Origin: Nostoc sp. FACHB-973
GTDB lineage: Bacteria; Cyanobacteriota; Cyanobacteriia; Cyanobacteriales; Nostocaceae
Length of the DNA: 64,000 nt
Reading direction: 5' to 3'
Assembly (NCBI RefSeq): GCF_014698115.1
Contig: NZ_JACJSJ010000020.1
Coordinates: forward strand, 1 to 64,000
A program made the position numbers and the translations under genes. The first letter of the stretch is position 1; every line of letters starts with the position of its first letter. Positions 53,257 through 62,587 of this stretch are shown here, piece after piece. The notes under the pieces are model-generated. The model had not been told where the DNA came from. It searched no databases and worked only from the letters and a program-made list of their open reading frames with translations.

Positions 53257-54027
53257 TCAAAAAAACAACTTGAATCGTACTAGTTGATTTTCAATTGTTC
53301 GTGTCAGAATTTTATTCAGTTCTTTGATATCTTGAAATTGTAAAATTTGCTGTGTGGGTAAATCAAAGGGAAATTGCCCTTCAAAATCTGGGCGTTGCAT
53401 TTGCGCTAGTAGAATCTGTTCAGACCGTTTACTTTGGATGGCATAGCCAATTTCAATACAGACATTCGGACTGGGAATTAGTTGGGGAGTTTCTTTAACA
53501 TCAATACTAGCAATGGGCGTAGTATCAGCGATAAATAACAAACTCTTACGGATTTTTCGCATCATAGTGCGATTAATTCGGAAAGTAGCACCGCTGGGGC
53601 GCGAGGATTCTACTAATGTTAAAGGAAGGCGCGATCGCAAGTTTAAAGTATCCAAAGTTTTTCGAAGTTCTTCTCTGAGAAGATCACTCGCTGGGGCATA
53701 CTCACTTTGGTAGGAAAAAAAAATAGTTGGTTCTAACTGAGCTAACAGCGCCTTTTTAGTAAAATAAATTTCGTGACTAATCAAGTCAATGTTAGCTACG
53801 CAATAGCCACCACTACCCTCAACATAAAATTCAATATCTTCCCCTTCCAGATAGCGCCCAAACCAAGTTGATTTCTTAATTTCGTCACTTTCTTCTAAAA
53901 AGTCCGCTCGCAATGCCGATCTCAGCAGACTTTTTTTACTTAGGCGAATATCTGGTGGGCGTTTTTCCAATTCTGGAATCGGCTCATAATCCTGTATATA
54001 CCATGCTCTGAGCGCAATAATTGACAT
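53257..54027 (-). CDS. TIR-like / nucleotide-hydrolase-fold protein with N-terminal cyanobacterial domain
   Basis: This 256-residue protein has an N-terminal part (1-95: MSIIALRAWYIQDYEPIPEL, SALRADFLEESDE, FGRYLEGEDIEFYVEGSGGY) with no known function and a C-terminal alpha/beta domain (about 100-235). The latter shows IFFSYQSEYAPASDLLREEL (beta-A of TIR-like folds), LLFIADTTPIA, PSPNVCIEIGYAIQSKRSEQ with a likely catalytic Glu192, and FPFDLPTQQILQF. These marks occur in TIR-like proteins that bind or cleave NAD or nucleotides, including anti-phage effectors. No partner gene is next to it, so the signal or trigger is unknown. Function is inferred from fold motifs only. Confidence 0.65.
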   Translation of the reverse strand: MSIIALRAWYIQDYEPIPELEKRPPDIRLSKKSLLRSALRADFLEESDEIKKSTWFGRYLEGEDIEFYVEGSGGYCVANIDLISHEIYFTKKALLAQLEPTIFFSYQSEYAPASDLLREELRKTLDTLNLRSRLPLTLVESSRPSGATFRINRTMMRKIRKSLLFIADTTPIASIDVKETPQLIPSPNVCIEIGYAIQSKRSEQILLAQMQRPDFEGQFPFDLPTQQILQFQDIKELNKILTRTIENQLVRFKLFF

Positions 54028-54685
54028 AAGGCGCTATTTCAACTGTTTCTTGCTATTTAACTTCGTATCAAGCTTACACCCAGAGGAGTCCTCATTCTAA
54101 TTTCTTTTTAAACACAACAACACCCAACCATCTACTGACTTTAACATTCCCTCTCCTTGTTTATTCTAGCCAGGGATGTACTAACTTTCATCGCTTCTGT
54201 AAACAAGTAATGAAAATCAGTGACAGCGCCCCCTAATTTTCCACATTTGAGGAAATATAAGTTTTCGCGTTGGGTGTTGCCGTGTTTTGACGAGACAGAC
54301 TTAAATTAAACAGCGTTTTTTACCTCTTACTACATTCCATCATGCAGCTGTTGTATCTGCCAGGGAAGCTTTCTTAGTAGCTTCAATTACTAAATTAGCA
54401 CTACTGGATAAAAGTAAATTTTTTTGCAACTAAACTTTACTTTTGAAGTATTTTTTACCCAAATCAATATAGCACAGGCTTTAAATAGCTTTGAATTTTT
54501 TGTTTAGCCTATTGTTAAAAATTTTATCATCAAGATTTTGGAAGAATTGAGTAATTGCTAAGCCAATTTTTAAGTTTTGAAACTAACATTTTGTAATAAT
54601 GTGAAAAATTGTGTACTGGGTACTGGGTATTGGGAGTTAGGAGTTAGGAGTTAGGAGTTAGGAATTCTCCCCTCTGCTTCCCTAG
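54028..54685. other. Gene-free stretch
   Basis: A 658-bp region with no intact gene. A minus-strand fragment reading LLLSSSANLVIEATKKASLA (about 54345-54430) looks protein-like but lacks a start. GGAGTTAG heptamers lie at 54630-54662 beside the next gene's end. Confidence 0.45.
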
Positions 54686-57439
54686 TTACGGTTGACTATT
54701 AATCGTCGTTGGAGACTTGACGGGAATTTCAATCCAGAACTCTGTACCTTGGCCTGGTTCTGAAATGCACTCCATGATTCCAGCATGTTTTTCTACAATA
54801 ATTTGATAGCTGATTGCCAATCCTAGTCCTGTGCCTTTACCCACAGGCTTGGTAGTATAAAACGGGTCAAAAATTCGCTTTTTCACCTCTTGAGTCATTC
54901 CAGGTCCATTGTCACTAATACGAATCAACACACGAGAGTTGTCTGCTGAAACTTTAGTGGAAATGTGGATAGTGGGTGTTGGGCATTGCTTATTCTCCTC
55001 ATTTCCCCATCTCCCTACTCCCCACTCCCCATTGCTCATTACCAAAGCATCTATAGCATTGCTGATAATATTCATGAATACTTGATTCATTTGGCCGGCA
55101 TAGCATTCCACTCCTGGTATGTTGCCATAATCTTTGATGACTTCAATGCCTCGAAATTCAGGATTTGCTTTCAGGCGGTGTTGCAAAATTAATAAAGTGT
55201 TGTCAATGCCTTCATGGAGGTCAACGCGCTTGTTTTCAGACTCATCTAAGCGAGAAAAATTGCGTAACGACAGCACTATTGAACGGATGCGATCGCTTCC
55301 TACTTGCATTGAGTCCATGATTTTCGGGAGGTCTTCTACCAAAAAATCAAAATCGATCGCTTCGATGGCAGCGCGAATTTCACTATGGGGGCGGGGATAA
55401 TGTAATTGGTAGAGGCGTAAAATTTCCAGCAGTTGTTCAGTATATTCACTGGCGTGGCAGAGATTACCGTAAATAAAGTTAACGGGGTTATTGATTTCGT
55501 GGGCGATACCCGCCACCAACTGTCCTAAGGCAGACATTTTCTCAGTGTGAATCAATTTTGTCTGTGTTTCTTGGAGTTGATGCAGAGTATGTTCTAACTG
55601 TGCAGCTTGATTTCTGGCTTCAGTTTCGGCACTAGAAGTTTGTTCGTAGAGTTGTGCTTGTTGAATGGCGATCGCAGCCTGATCTCCTAGTTGTTGCAAT
55701 AAATCAATTTCTGCATCCTGCCAATTTCTGGGAGCGTCGCATTGATGGGCAATCAGTAATCCCCATACTTGCATACCTATGTTAATCGGAACAATTAAGT
55801 TGGCTTGCACTTGCAGACTTTGCAAAAAATCTCGATGACAAGCACTCAAAGAAAACGCTGATACATTGTTAACAGCCCGTACCCTACCCTGAAAGTATAG
55901 ATTAATAAACTCATCCGGAAAACAATCTGGCGGTGCTTTCACTCCTAAAACAGACTGCCAACTGCCATTAATTTCTTCCACAATCACTGATTTACTTTTG
56001 ATTTGGAAAATCAACACCCGGTCTGAATTGAGCAGCGATCGCACTTCCCGAACGATAGCTTGGAGGGTTGTCTCCAAGTCTAATGTACTGCGGATTTGGT
56101 CTGTGACTTGCTTGAGTACTTTGGTGAATAGTAATGATTTTTCTAGTTCAGCAGTTTGCTCTTGCACCCGCAGTTCTAGGTTCCAATTGAGCGCTTGTAC
56201 CTGTTTGTACATTTGCTGCTGCTGAATTGCCATTGAAAAATGATCGTACAAAGCTCGGGCTAATGAAATGTCTTCTGCTTTCCACTCACGCCCTTGCCCC
56301 TTTTTTTCCTCTCGCCAAACCTCAAAAGAAAGTTGCGGTAGTAATTGACGCCGATTGTCTTCACACCGTCCCGCCCACAAAATTTCTGTGTCAAATTCAG
56401 AGCGAAAAATGCTTAATACACCGAGAAATTTTTCGCGGTAGTGTAGGGGAATCACCATCAATCCCCGAATTTGAGTAGAACGAAACCCTAAAGCTAAAAC
56501 TCGCAAACGCGGTTCTTTATAAAGGTCAGCAGTTGTCCAAATATTACCCGGTTTAGACTCAGCCATCCAGTTTTGCCACATGGAATGCTGTTCGATAATA
56601 CTATTTCCTAACTCGAACGGTAGTTTCGGTTGCTCGCCCCAGGTGTATAATTCTTCGGTCTGTTCAATATAAAGCCTGCCACCTATACAATCGAAGGCAG
56701 TAATCACTTCTTCTAGTGCCCCCTGTAATTGAATTGTTGGCAGTTTATGTAATAGTGTGGTGACTCGGTTAATAGTAGCTTCTCGTTGTTGCTGGGCGAT
56801 CGCTTCAGTGAATAGGTGACTTTGAGCGATGGCGATCGCTACTTGGTCGGCAACTTGCTGCACTAATCTCAGTTCTCGCTTTAAAATCCTTCGGTGTTCG
56901 GCGTGATGAGATACCAACAATCCCCACAATTGGGGTTTTGCCGATTCTTCTTTGAGGTCGTAATTTAAAATTGGCACTACTAACGAAGACTGCACGCCCA
57001 TTGCTTTTAAATATTCAATATGGCAAGGGTCTACTTGGCGATAGTAAATATTAGTTTCTAGGCGTTTTCCAGTTTCTTTTGACTGTAGAGGTGATAGCCC
57101 AATTTTGCCATTAGTCACATCTACAATGGAACGTTGGCCTGCTACCAGAAACATCTCTCTGGCTTCTTGTGGAATATCATGAACTGGAAAGCGTAACCCC
57201 AATAAAGATGATAGACGTTGCTCATGAATAGATTCAGCAATAACTTCACCACTACCATCAGCATCAAACCGATACACCTTGACCCGATCTGTACCCAAAA
57301 ATAATCGTACTTGGGCAACCGTGGTGGTTAATATCTCTTGGAGATCCAGCGATCGCCTGATCTGTTTTGTCATCCGGTGCAGTAAACTTTCTTGGTCTAA
57401 GCTTTGCTGCAACCAATTTGGTTTATCGGTAAATGTCAT
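54686..57439 (-). CDS. Multi-GAF sensor histidine kinase, candidate bilin photoreceptor
   Basis: This 917-residue soluble kinase has GAF1 (about 20-190), GAF2 (about 215-400), GAF3 (about 435-600), a DHp domain (acceptor His in LVAGIAHEINNPVNFIYGN) and HATPase (NAIDALV, DNGPGM, GKGTGLGLAISYQI). GAF1 resembles phytochrome-type GAFs: GLRFPVHDIPQEAREMFLVA and the Cys-His motif VDPCHIEYLKAMGVQSSLVV, where phytochromes and cyanobacteriochromes attach bilin. GAF3 carries a second Cys-His (LSACHRDFLQSLQVQANLIV). A minisatellite insert reading SNGEWGVGRWGNEEN lies in the ATPase domain after NAIDALVM. No response regulator is adjacent. Light sensing is inferred. Confidence 0.85.
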   Translation of the reverse strand: MTFTDKPNWLQQSLDQESLLHRMTKQIRRSLDLQEILTTTVAQVRLFLGTDRVKVYRFDADGSGEVIAESIHEQRLSSLLGLRFPVHDIPQEAREMFLVAGQRSIVDVTNGKIGLSPLQSKETGKRLETNIYYRQVDPCHIEYLKAMGVQSSLVVPILNYDLKEESAKPQLWGLLVSHHAEHRRILKRELRLVQQVADQVAIAIAQSHLFTEAIAQQQREATINRVTTLLHKLPTIQLQGALEEVITAFDCIGGRLYIEQTEELYTWGEQPKLPFELGNSIIEQHSMWQNWMAESKPGNIWTTADLYKEPRLRVLALGFRSTQIRGLMVIPLHYREKFLGVLSIFRSEFDTEILWAGRCEDNRRQLLPQLSFEVWREEKKGQGREWKAEDISLARALYDHFSMAIQQQQMYKQVQALNWNLELRVQEQTAELEKSLLFTKVLKQVTDQIRSTLDLETTLQAIVREVRSLLNSDRVLIFQIKSKSVIVEEINGSWQSVLGVKAPPDCFPDEFINLYFQGRVRAVNNVSAFSLSACHRDFLQSLQVQANLIVPINIGMQVWGLLIAHQCDAPRNWQDAEIDLLQQLGDQAAIAIQQAQLYEQTSSAETEARNQAAQLEHTLHQLQETQTKLIHTEKMSALGQLVAGIAHEINNPVNFIYGNLCHASEYTEQLLEILRLYQLHYPRPHSEIRAAIEAIDFDFLVEDLPKIMDSMQVGSDRIRSIVLSLRNFSRLDESENKRVDLHEGIDNTLLILQHRLKANPEFRGIEVIKDYGNIPGVECYAGQMNQVFMNIISNAIDALVMSNGEWGVGRWGNEENKQCPTPTIHISTKVSADNSRVLIRISDNGPGMTQEVKKRIFDPFYTTKPVGKGTGLGLAISYQIIVEKHAGIMECISEPGQGTEFWIEIPVKSPTTINSQP

Positions 57440-57985
57440 TGCTTATAAACACCATGACTTAAGTATAAAAAAGTTTTTTTATAGTTGTCTTTGATGAGAA
57501 TTTTCAAATTACAGTTCCTTGTTTTTCATCCCATTTCACGAAATTCATGCTACAAATACGTTGATATAGCCATACACATTTTGCAAATATTTGGGAAAAT
57601 GGTATCGGATTTTATAAGTATCAGAATCCCTGTTCTGCCTTAAAATTGACTTAGGCAGATTTAAAACCGCTTTACCTGATCGCAAAGACTTTACAAATAT
57701 CCTTTCAAGTTTATACTTAAGAAAATTTTAATCATTGACAACTATTAATTTTATATTCTCAATCATTAAAATATTTCAGTAATATCACTCAACTTAGTAG
57801 CTGATTAAGTGCTTGAAATTAACAATATTTTTTGACCATTTTTACCCATTAAGCCAGTTAGTTAATATTTTTGCCGACTCAACAACTAATTAGAGGAGAC
57901 TCATTGAAAGGTTTTTAACTGGGGGAATTTGACTATTCCCCGTTGAATTGCTGATTTTATGTCAGATGTAACTTTTTTGATTAAA
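57440..57985. other. Gene-free stretch with a family B-like element
   Basis: A candidate element at 57532-57609 has inverted ends CCCATTTCACGAAATTCAT and GGGAAAATGGTAT, resembling the ends of family B but without the palindromic core. The rest is AT-rich with no gene seen. Confidence 0.5.
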
Positions 57986-58456
57986 TTATTCGTGAATTAC
58001 CGTTAAAGATAGCAACTTACGGATTTCTTCACGAACACTTATGAGAATTTTCCCGAGATGGTTTTGTCCAGTTTTATTAGCGCCACAACCCCAAAAATAA
58101 TCGGTTGGCGAGTTTTCAACCAATAACTCATCACCTGTCTTCAAAAGAACTTCTCTAATATCAGTATGAGTGAGAAACTTTTTGAGTACAGCTTCTCGCA
58201 TAACTTGAGTTTTAACCAAATCCCAGTCTCGACGTAGTTGGCGAGTACTACATCTTCCCAAAGCAGCAGCTTCTTCGGGGGTGGGGGCGGCATGAATTAA
58301 AGGTATAATTACTGCATCCTTACTGCCAACAAACTTTTGGGCTTGATAATAATGCTCAACTGTTGGCCAGTAAGCACCCTGGATGTGAATTCCGTGGCAA
58401 GAAAAGTTAGAAAAACAGCCATAAGGCTGCCAAACCTTATAAAAGTAAATGGTCAT
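57986..58456 (-). CDS. NADAR family protein (YbiA-like)
   Basis: This 156-residue protein has clear NADAR signatures: FYKVWQPYGCFSNFSCHGIH, WPTVEHYYQAQKFVGSKDA, LLKTGDELLVENSPTDYFWG then CGANKTGQNHLGKILISVRE. NADAR proteins bind ADP-ribose derivatives; known members act as N-glycosidases in riboflavin metabolism or remove ADP-ribose from nucleic acid bases. The gene stands alone. About 4 kb separate it from the TIR-like gene, which is too far to claim a functional pair. Confidence 0.9.
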   Translation of the reverse strand: MTIYFYKVWQPYGCFSNFSCHGIHIQGAYWPTVEHYYQAQKFVGSKDAVIIPLIHAAPTPEEAAALGRCSTRQLRRDWDLVKTQVMREAVLKKFLTHTDIREVLLKTGDELLVENSPTDYFWGCGANKTGQNHLGKILISVREEIRKLLSLTVIHE

Positions 58457-58534
58457 TTGAAAATTGCTCTTTTATATATTTTCAGGGTAACTGAGTACCT
58501 CAGGCATTGAGTAGGGCAAATTCAGCCGATGAAT

Positions 58535-58570
58535 TGGGACTGGGTACTGGGGACTAGGGACTGGGTACCA
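58535..58570. repeat. GGGACTGGGTACT minisatellite
   Basis: Degenerate GGGACT/GGGTACT units lie in the 281-bp gap between the NADAR and dehydrogenase genes; nothing else is seen there. Confidence 0.75.
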
Positions 58571-58737
58571 GAGAAGATTTGGATTTAAATTCTCGTTTCC
58601 ATTCCTGTTCCCTGCTCTTGGCTTGGAATTTTCCCTCTTCTAGCAACAAAATTTTTCCCTAACCCTCTCCTAAAAAAAGAAGATTGGGAGAGGCGGGAAG
58701 GGTCTAGGGAGTTAGGTTTGGCGTACTTGAGGAGGGA

Positions 58738-59517
58738 TTATTTTTCTGTGCGTCGGTTAACTAAGGTAGCGCTAGCTTGGTCAACAGGCATCAGCACAAC
58801 TTCATTAATATTGACATGGGGCGATCGCGTGACGCAGAAAAATATCACATCAGCCACATCATCTGCGGTCAGGGGGGTAAGTCCCTGGTAAACTTGATTA
58901 GCACGTTGACTATTCCCGTGAAACCGCACCTGGCTAAATTCCGTTTCTACCATACCAGGGTCAACGGAAGTTACGCGTACAGGAGTACCCAACAAATCTT
59001 GTTTTAAACCTTCGGAAATTGCCCTCACCGCAGCTTTCGTACCACAGTAGACATTACCACCAGGATAAGTTTGATGTCCGGCAATGGAACCTAAATTTAC
59101 CACATGACCGCGACTCCGACTTACCATTCCTGGAACGACATAACGGGAGAGATAAAGTAAACCCTTAATGTTGGTATCAATCATTTCTTCCCAGTCTTCA
59201 AAACTACCTTCATGTAACTTGTCTAAACCACGACTCAAACCAGCATTGTTAATCAGAATATCGATGTCAGACCAGGAGGGAGGTAGAGTAGAGATGGCAG
59301 ATTCCACAGCAGAGCGATCGCGCACATCTAGCTCTAACAAATGGACTTCAGTATTAAAATCTTGAGCAAGAGTATCTGCGAGTTGCTGCAAACGTTCTAA
59401 CCGCCGTGCTGCTAAGATCAGTTTTGCACCCGCACCAGCAAAGATTCTCGCACAAGCAGTACCAATACCACTGCTGGCACCAGTAATTAAAATAATTTGA
59501 TTTTCTAGGGAAGTCAT
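58738..59517 (-). CDS. Short-chain dehydrogenase/reductase (YdfG-like)
   Basis: This 259-residue classical SDR has the cofactor motif ITGASSGIGTACARIF (about 10-25), NADP-type ARRLERLQ after beta-2, ILINNAGLSRGLDK, the catalytic Ser in NLGSIAGHQTYPGGNVYC and Tyr-Lys in VYCGTKAAVRAISEGL. The C-terminal VTRSPHVNINEVVLMPVDQA matches the YdfG/serine 3-dehydrogenase group, which reduces malonic semialdehyde and related 3-hydroxy acids. Substrate is inferred from the subgroup only. Confidence 0.9.
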   Translation of the reverse strand: MTSLENQIILITGASSGIGTACARIFAGAGAKLILAARRLERLQQLADTLAQDFNTEVHLLELDVRDRSAVESAISTLPPSWSDIDILINNAGLSRGLDKLHEGSFEDWEEMIDTNIKGLLYLSRYVVPGMVSRSRGHVVNLGSIAGHQTYPGGNVYCGTKAAVRAISEGLKQDLLGTPVRVTSVDPGMVETEFSQVRFHGNSQRANQVYQGLTPLTADDVADVIFFCVTRSPHVNINEVVLMPVDQASATLVNRRTEK

Positions 59518-59847
59518 TGTTGGTCAAAAGTCAACAGTCCAGTGTCAATTGTCCAATAATTTGGAACTGATGCGAATTTTACTAACTCATAGTCACCCTT
59601 GCACCTGTATCTAGCAAAGCCATAATTTCCGCAGAGCGGGTTTTGTAGGTTAACGTCAGTGGTAGATACCGCATGGTAATAAAAAGCAATACGCTTGGGT
59701 TAAGGAAATTTATTTGTTAAGGCAGGCAGGGGAGGCAGGGGAGGCAGGGGAGGCAGGGGAGGCAGGGGAAGAGAAAAAAGCTTATTAGATTTAGCCTATT
59801 CTTGCAAAACAGCCTTTAAATCCTCTCAAAATAAGCAAATGTACAGT
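59518..59847. other. Intergenic region with GGGGAGGCA minisatellite
   Basis: The first part holds AGTCAACAGTCCAGTGTCAATTG-like repeats; 59721-59770 is a pure tandem of about five AGGCAGGGG units. No gene is seen. Confidence 0.7.
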
Positions 59848-59890
59848 TATTAAGCATTTGTTAAGTATTTTCTTAACTGTCTTAACTGTC
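59848..59890. promoter_or_regulatory. Pho-box-like direct repeats upstream of the PhoD gene
   Basis: On the minus strand CTTAACAA, three bases, CTTAATAA repeats with an 11-bp period (TTAAG at 59850 and 59861 on the plus strand), and on the plus strand CTTAACTGT occurs twice in a row at 59872-59889. Cyanobacterial Pho boxes are 8-bp direct repeats of CTTAACCT type with 3-bp spacers. Position about 300 bp before the phosphatase start is rather far. Confidence 0.4.
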
Positions 59891-60183
59891 CTTGCGTATT
59901 CATGTTAAGGATGAGACTATCTTGATAGATTCTGAGTAATTCAATTTTGAGGTTTCCCAAATAGGACACTTTAACCAAGTGGCAAGGTATGTCACTGGAA
60001 TAGTATTGTGCCTATTTTGGCTCACGCCAATTATTAAGCTTTTGGCTGAGGTTGATCTCCAAATCGGCTCCTCACGATTTTATTTGCGTCCTATCAACGG
60101 ACAAGATACCTGTTAACAGTAGATTTAAAATTTTGAATTTCTCAAATCCAACTTGTTTATTGATTTAATAATGTAAGGACAAG

Positions 60184-61680
60184 ATGACAGATAGCCTTTT
60201 TGTGCATGGCGTAGCAAGCGGAGATCCACTCGAAGATCGGGTTGTGATTTGGACGCGAGTCACTACACCCACACCTGAACCTGTAGAAGTTAACTGGAAA
60301 ATAGCCAGCGATTCCAACTTCAGCAAAATCATTGCTTCTGGCACAGCCTTAGCCCAAGCCGATGCAGACTACACAGTTAATGTTGATGTCACTGGTTTAG
60401 AACCTGCAAGCCGATACTTTTACCAATTTGAGGCACTAACTCAGACATCACCCGTTGGCAGAACCAAAACCTTGCCGAAAAACGGTGTTCAGCATCTGCG
60501 TTTTGCTCAAGTGTCCTGCGCGAAATTCAACGCTGGTTTCTTCAACGCCTATAGTTGTATTGCCGCACGCGATGACCTTGACTTTGTACTGCATCTAGGC
60601 GATTACATCTACGAAGCTTCAAACAAACCGCCAGCCAGCCAAACACCAGGTGCAGACATCGGTCGTCCATTTGAACCACTTCATGAGTGCAAGACACTTG
60701 AAGATTACCGCCGCCGCTACGCTCACTATCGCCGCGACCCCGACGTGCAACGTCTTCATGCAGCACTACCACTAATTGCTACCCTCGACGATCACGAATT
60801 TGCTGATGGTGCATGGCGTGATGGTGCTAGCGAACACCAACAAGAACGGGATGGTGATTGGGCTAGCCGTCGCGCTATAGCCTTCCAAGTACGCTGGGAA
60901 TGGTTACCAGCACGCAAGCCCGATCCCTCTGATTCCCAAAGAGTTTTCCGTAAAGTCTCGCTAGGGACTTTAGCCGATTTAGTATTGATTGACACTCGCA
61001 CTCGTCGTGATGAACCTGTGCCGCCACCAGCGATGTTTGATCCAGGACGGTCTGCTTTAGGTGTTGAACAACGTACTTGGTTGCTGGAACAGTTTGATAC
61101 ATCGGATGCTCAATGGAAGTTATTGGCAAATCCATCGGTGATGGCGACGACGTGGAGTAAAGATTTCCCACCAACAATTAAGCAAGCACTGCTGAAGCTG
61201 AAGCTGATCGATGTTGACGGCATTGGTCCAGATTACGATCAATGGGACGGCTATCCTGTTGAGCGCGATTTGCTTCTAAACCACTTGCGAGACAATGAAA
61301 TCAAAAATGTTGTTGTACTCAGCGGTGATGTCCACGTCGGGCTAGCGATTGAGTTAAAGCGAGATGCCTTTGACCAAAAAGAAGAACCAATCGCCGTCGA
61401 GTTTGTCACTGGTAGCTTAACTTCACAGAACCTTGACGACAAAATGGGTTGGGCAGCCCGCACGCAGTCTATTCCCATTGAGCAAGAGGTGATGAAGGCT
61501 TTCCCTCACATTCGCTGGTGTGACTTCGACAGTCATGGTTACAACATTATTGATGTCACTCCCGAACGAGTTACAGCACAATGGTGGGCTGTTGATACAG
61601 TATTGCGTCGCAGCAACACTGAGACATGCATGGCGTCATGGGCGGTTGAGTCAGGTAAGCCAAAGCTAATTCAAGCCTAA
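60184..61680 (+). CDS. phoD: PhoD-like alkaline phosphatase
   Basis: This 498-residue metallophosphoesterase has an N-terminal fibronectin-like domain (about 1-95: LFVHGVASGDPLEDRVVIWT, VTGLEPASRYFYQFEA) and a catalytic domain: VLHLGDYIYEA, PLIATLDDHEFADGAWRDGA, VVVLSGDVHVGLAIEL. PhoD enzymes cleave phosphodiesters and monoesters using Ca and Fe and are usually exported by Tat. No signal peptide is visible; the ATG at 60184 follows GTAAGGACAAG, a good ribosome-binding site, and upstream codons show no signal. It may be intracellular or use an unusual route. A terminator follows at 61703. Confidence 0.9.
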   Translation: MTDSLFVHGVASGDPLEDRVVIWTRVTTPTPEPVEVNWKIASDSNFSKIIASGTALAQADADYTVNVDVTGLEPASRYFYQFEALTQTSPVGRTKTLPKNGVQHLRFAQVSCAKFNAGFFNAYSCIAARDDLDFVLHLGDYIYEASNKPPASQTPGADIGRPFEPLHECKTLEDYRRRYAHYRRDPDVQRLHAALPLIATLDDHEFADGAWRDGASEHQQERDGDWASRRAIAFQVRWEWLPARKPDPSDSQRVFRKVSLGTLADLVLIDTRTRRDEPVPPPAMFDPGRSALGVEQRTWLLEQFDTSDAQWKLLANPSVMATTWSKDFPPTIKQALLKLKLIDVDGIGPDYDQWDGYPVERDLLLNHLRDNEIKNVVVLSGDVHVGLAIELKRDAFDQKEEPIAVEFVTGSLTSQNLDDKMGWAARTQSIPIEQEVMKAFPHIRWCDFDSHGYNIIDVTPERVTAQWWAVDTVLRRSNTETCMASWAVESGKPKLIQA

Positions 61681-61702
61681 TTCCAAATTTTAAGTTCCAG
61701 TA

Positions 61703-61733
61703 TCCCAACCAGAACACCCTTGACTGGTTGGGA
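61703..61733 (+). terminator. Hairpin after the PhoD gene
   Basis: Perfect 10-bp arms TCCCAACCAG / CTGGTTGGGA around an 11-nt loop lie 22 bp after the stop codon, with a weak AT-rich tail. Confidence 0.65.
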
Positions 61734-61949
61734 GTAAATTATTCAGTCGATTGTTCCAGCCAGAAATGTGATTCTACCAAGGATGTTGGCACAACTTGAA
61801 CAACAAGTCTTTATCTGGAGAATCATCTTCAATATTTTTTGATTGATTTAGTCCGCAGAATTGTAAGCTCACCATCAAAAAGGCACTCTCGACAATCTCC
61901 CAACATCGCTCAATTTGATTAGTAGTCAGTCAAGCGAAAATCTGTTCAT

Positions 61950-62109
61950 ATTAGCTGATTTTTACACTGTTAAAAACCGTACTCTATCCAAGTTCTCAAA
62001 CCATAGTTATTACCAATTACTGCCGGAGATATATCTGGTAAGTTAGTCATTACATACCAAGTTGAATTATCAGGTATAGGACTAGTATTTGATTTTTGAA
62101 ATACTACGT
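61950..62109 (-). pseudogene. IS701-like transposase remnant with in-frame stop
   Basis: The minus strand reads PDNSTWYVMTNLPDISPAVI then GNNYGLRTWIEYGF-stop-QCKNQL, which fits the family wording YGLRTWVEYGLKQSKNELGW that I recall for IS701-type transposases. Homology continues past the TAA at 61970, so AAA (Lys) probably became TAA. Only about 50 codons remain. The upstream side ends where the MITE-like element begins. Confidence 0.65.
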
Positions 62110-62217
62110 AATACCATTTCACTAAAACCCTGATACATATAGATTTCGCGTAGGGGCAGGGCATTGCCGTGCCCCTACCAACGTATTTGTATCATAATTA
62201 AAGTGAAACGGTATAAG
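62110..62217. mobile_element. Complete MITE-like element, family B
   Basis: This is the most complete family B copy: about 107 bp with inverted ends ATACCATTTCACT and AGTGAAACGGTAT and a central inverted repeat GTAGGGGCA (62150-62158) / TGCCCCTAC (62170-62178). It shares GATACATATAGATTT with the copies at 4436 and 11226, but the central palindrome has a different sequence. No coding capacity. Confidence 0.75.
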
Positions 62218-62587
62218 GTGCATTAGCGCCGAGGTACGGCACCAAAAGCTTGAGATGCTGCGTTACGGCTTACGCCTAAAACACCCTACAAATACTTAGA
62301 TTTTTTCAGAAATCAAATACGATTCCTATAGCTTGATTGTGTTGTTATTTGCCAATACCTAATAGAAGTATGCTGTTATCACTGTTTGGATCTGAAAGTG
62401 CGATCGCCTAAAAATTTTCTTTGATTAATTATATTTAAGTATTAGTTATACCATACAGCACTCACATCATAAAAACACAAAATATTTAAAATTAGTTGGC
62501 TTAACCTAGCTTTTAACTAAGGCTAATGTTATTTGTTTAAAACTTTTACATATACTCCATTGCTAACAACAAACATACAAGAAAATC
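62218..62587. other. Upstream region of the FG-GAP gene
   Basis: A 370-bp region that starts with a GC-rich dispersed-repeat fragment (62221-62285) and becomes AT-rich. No gene or clear promoter is recognised by eye. Confidence 0.45.

Noticed and set aside
53257-58456. TIR-like protein and NADAR protein as a single NAD-metabolism defence system
   Set aside because: About 4 kb with a large kinase gene between them; no shared transcript or conserved pairing can be shown from sequence.
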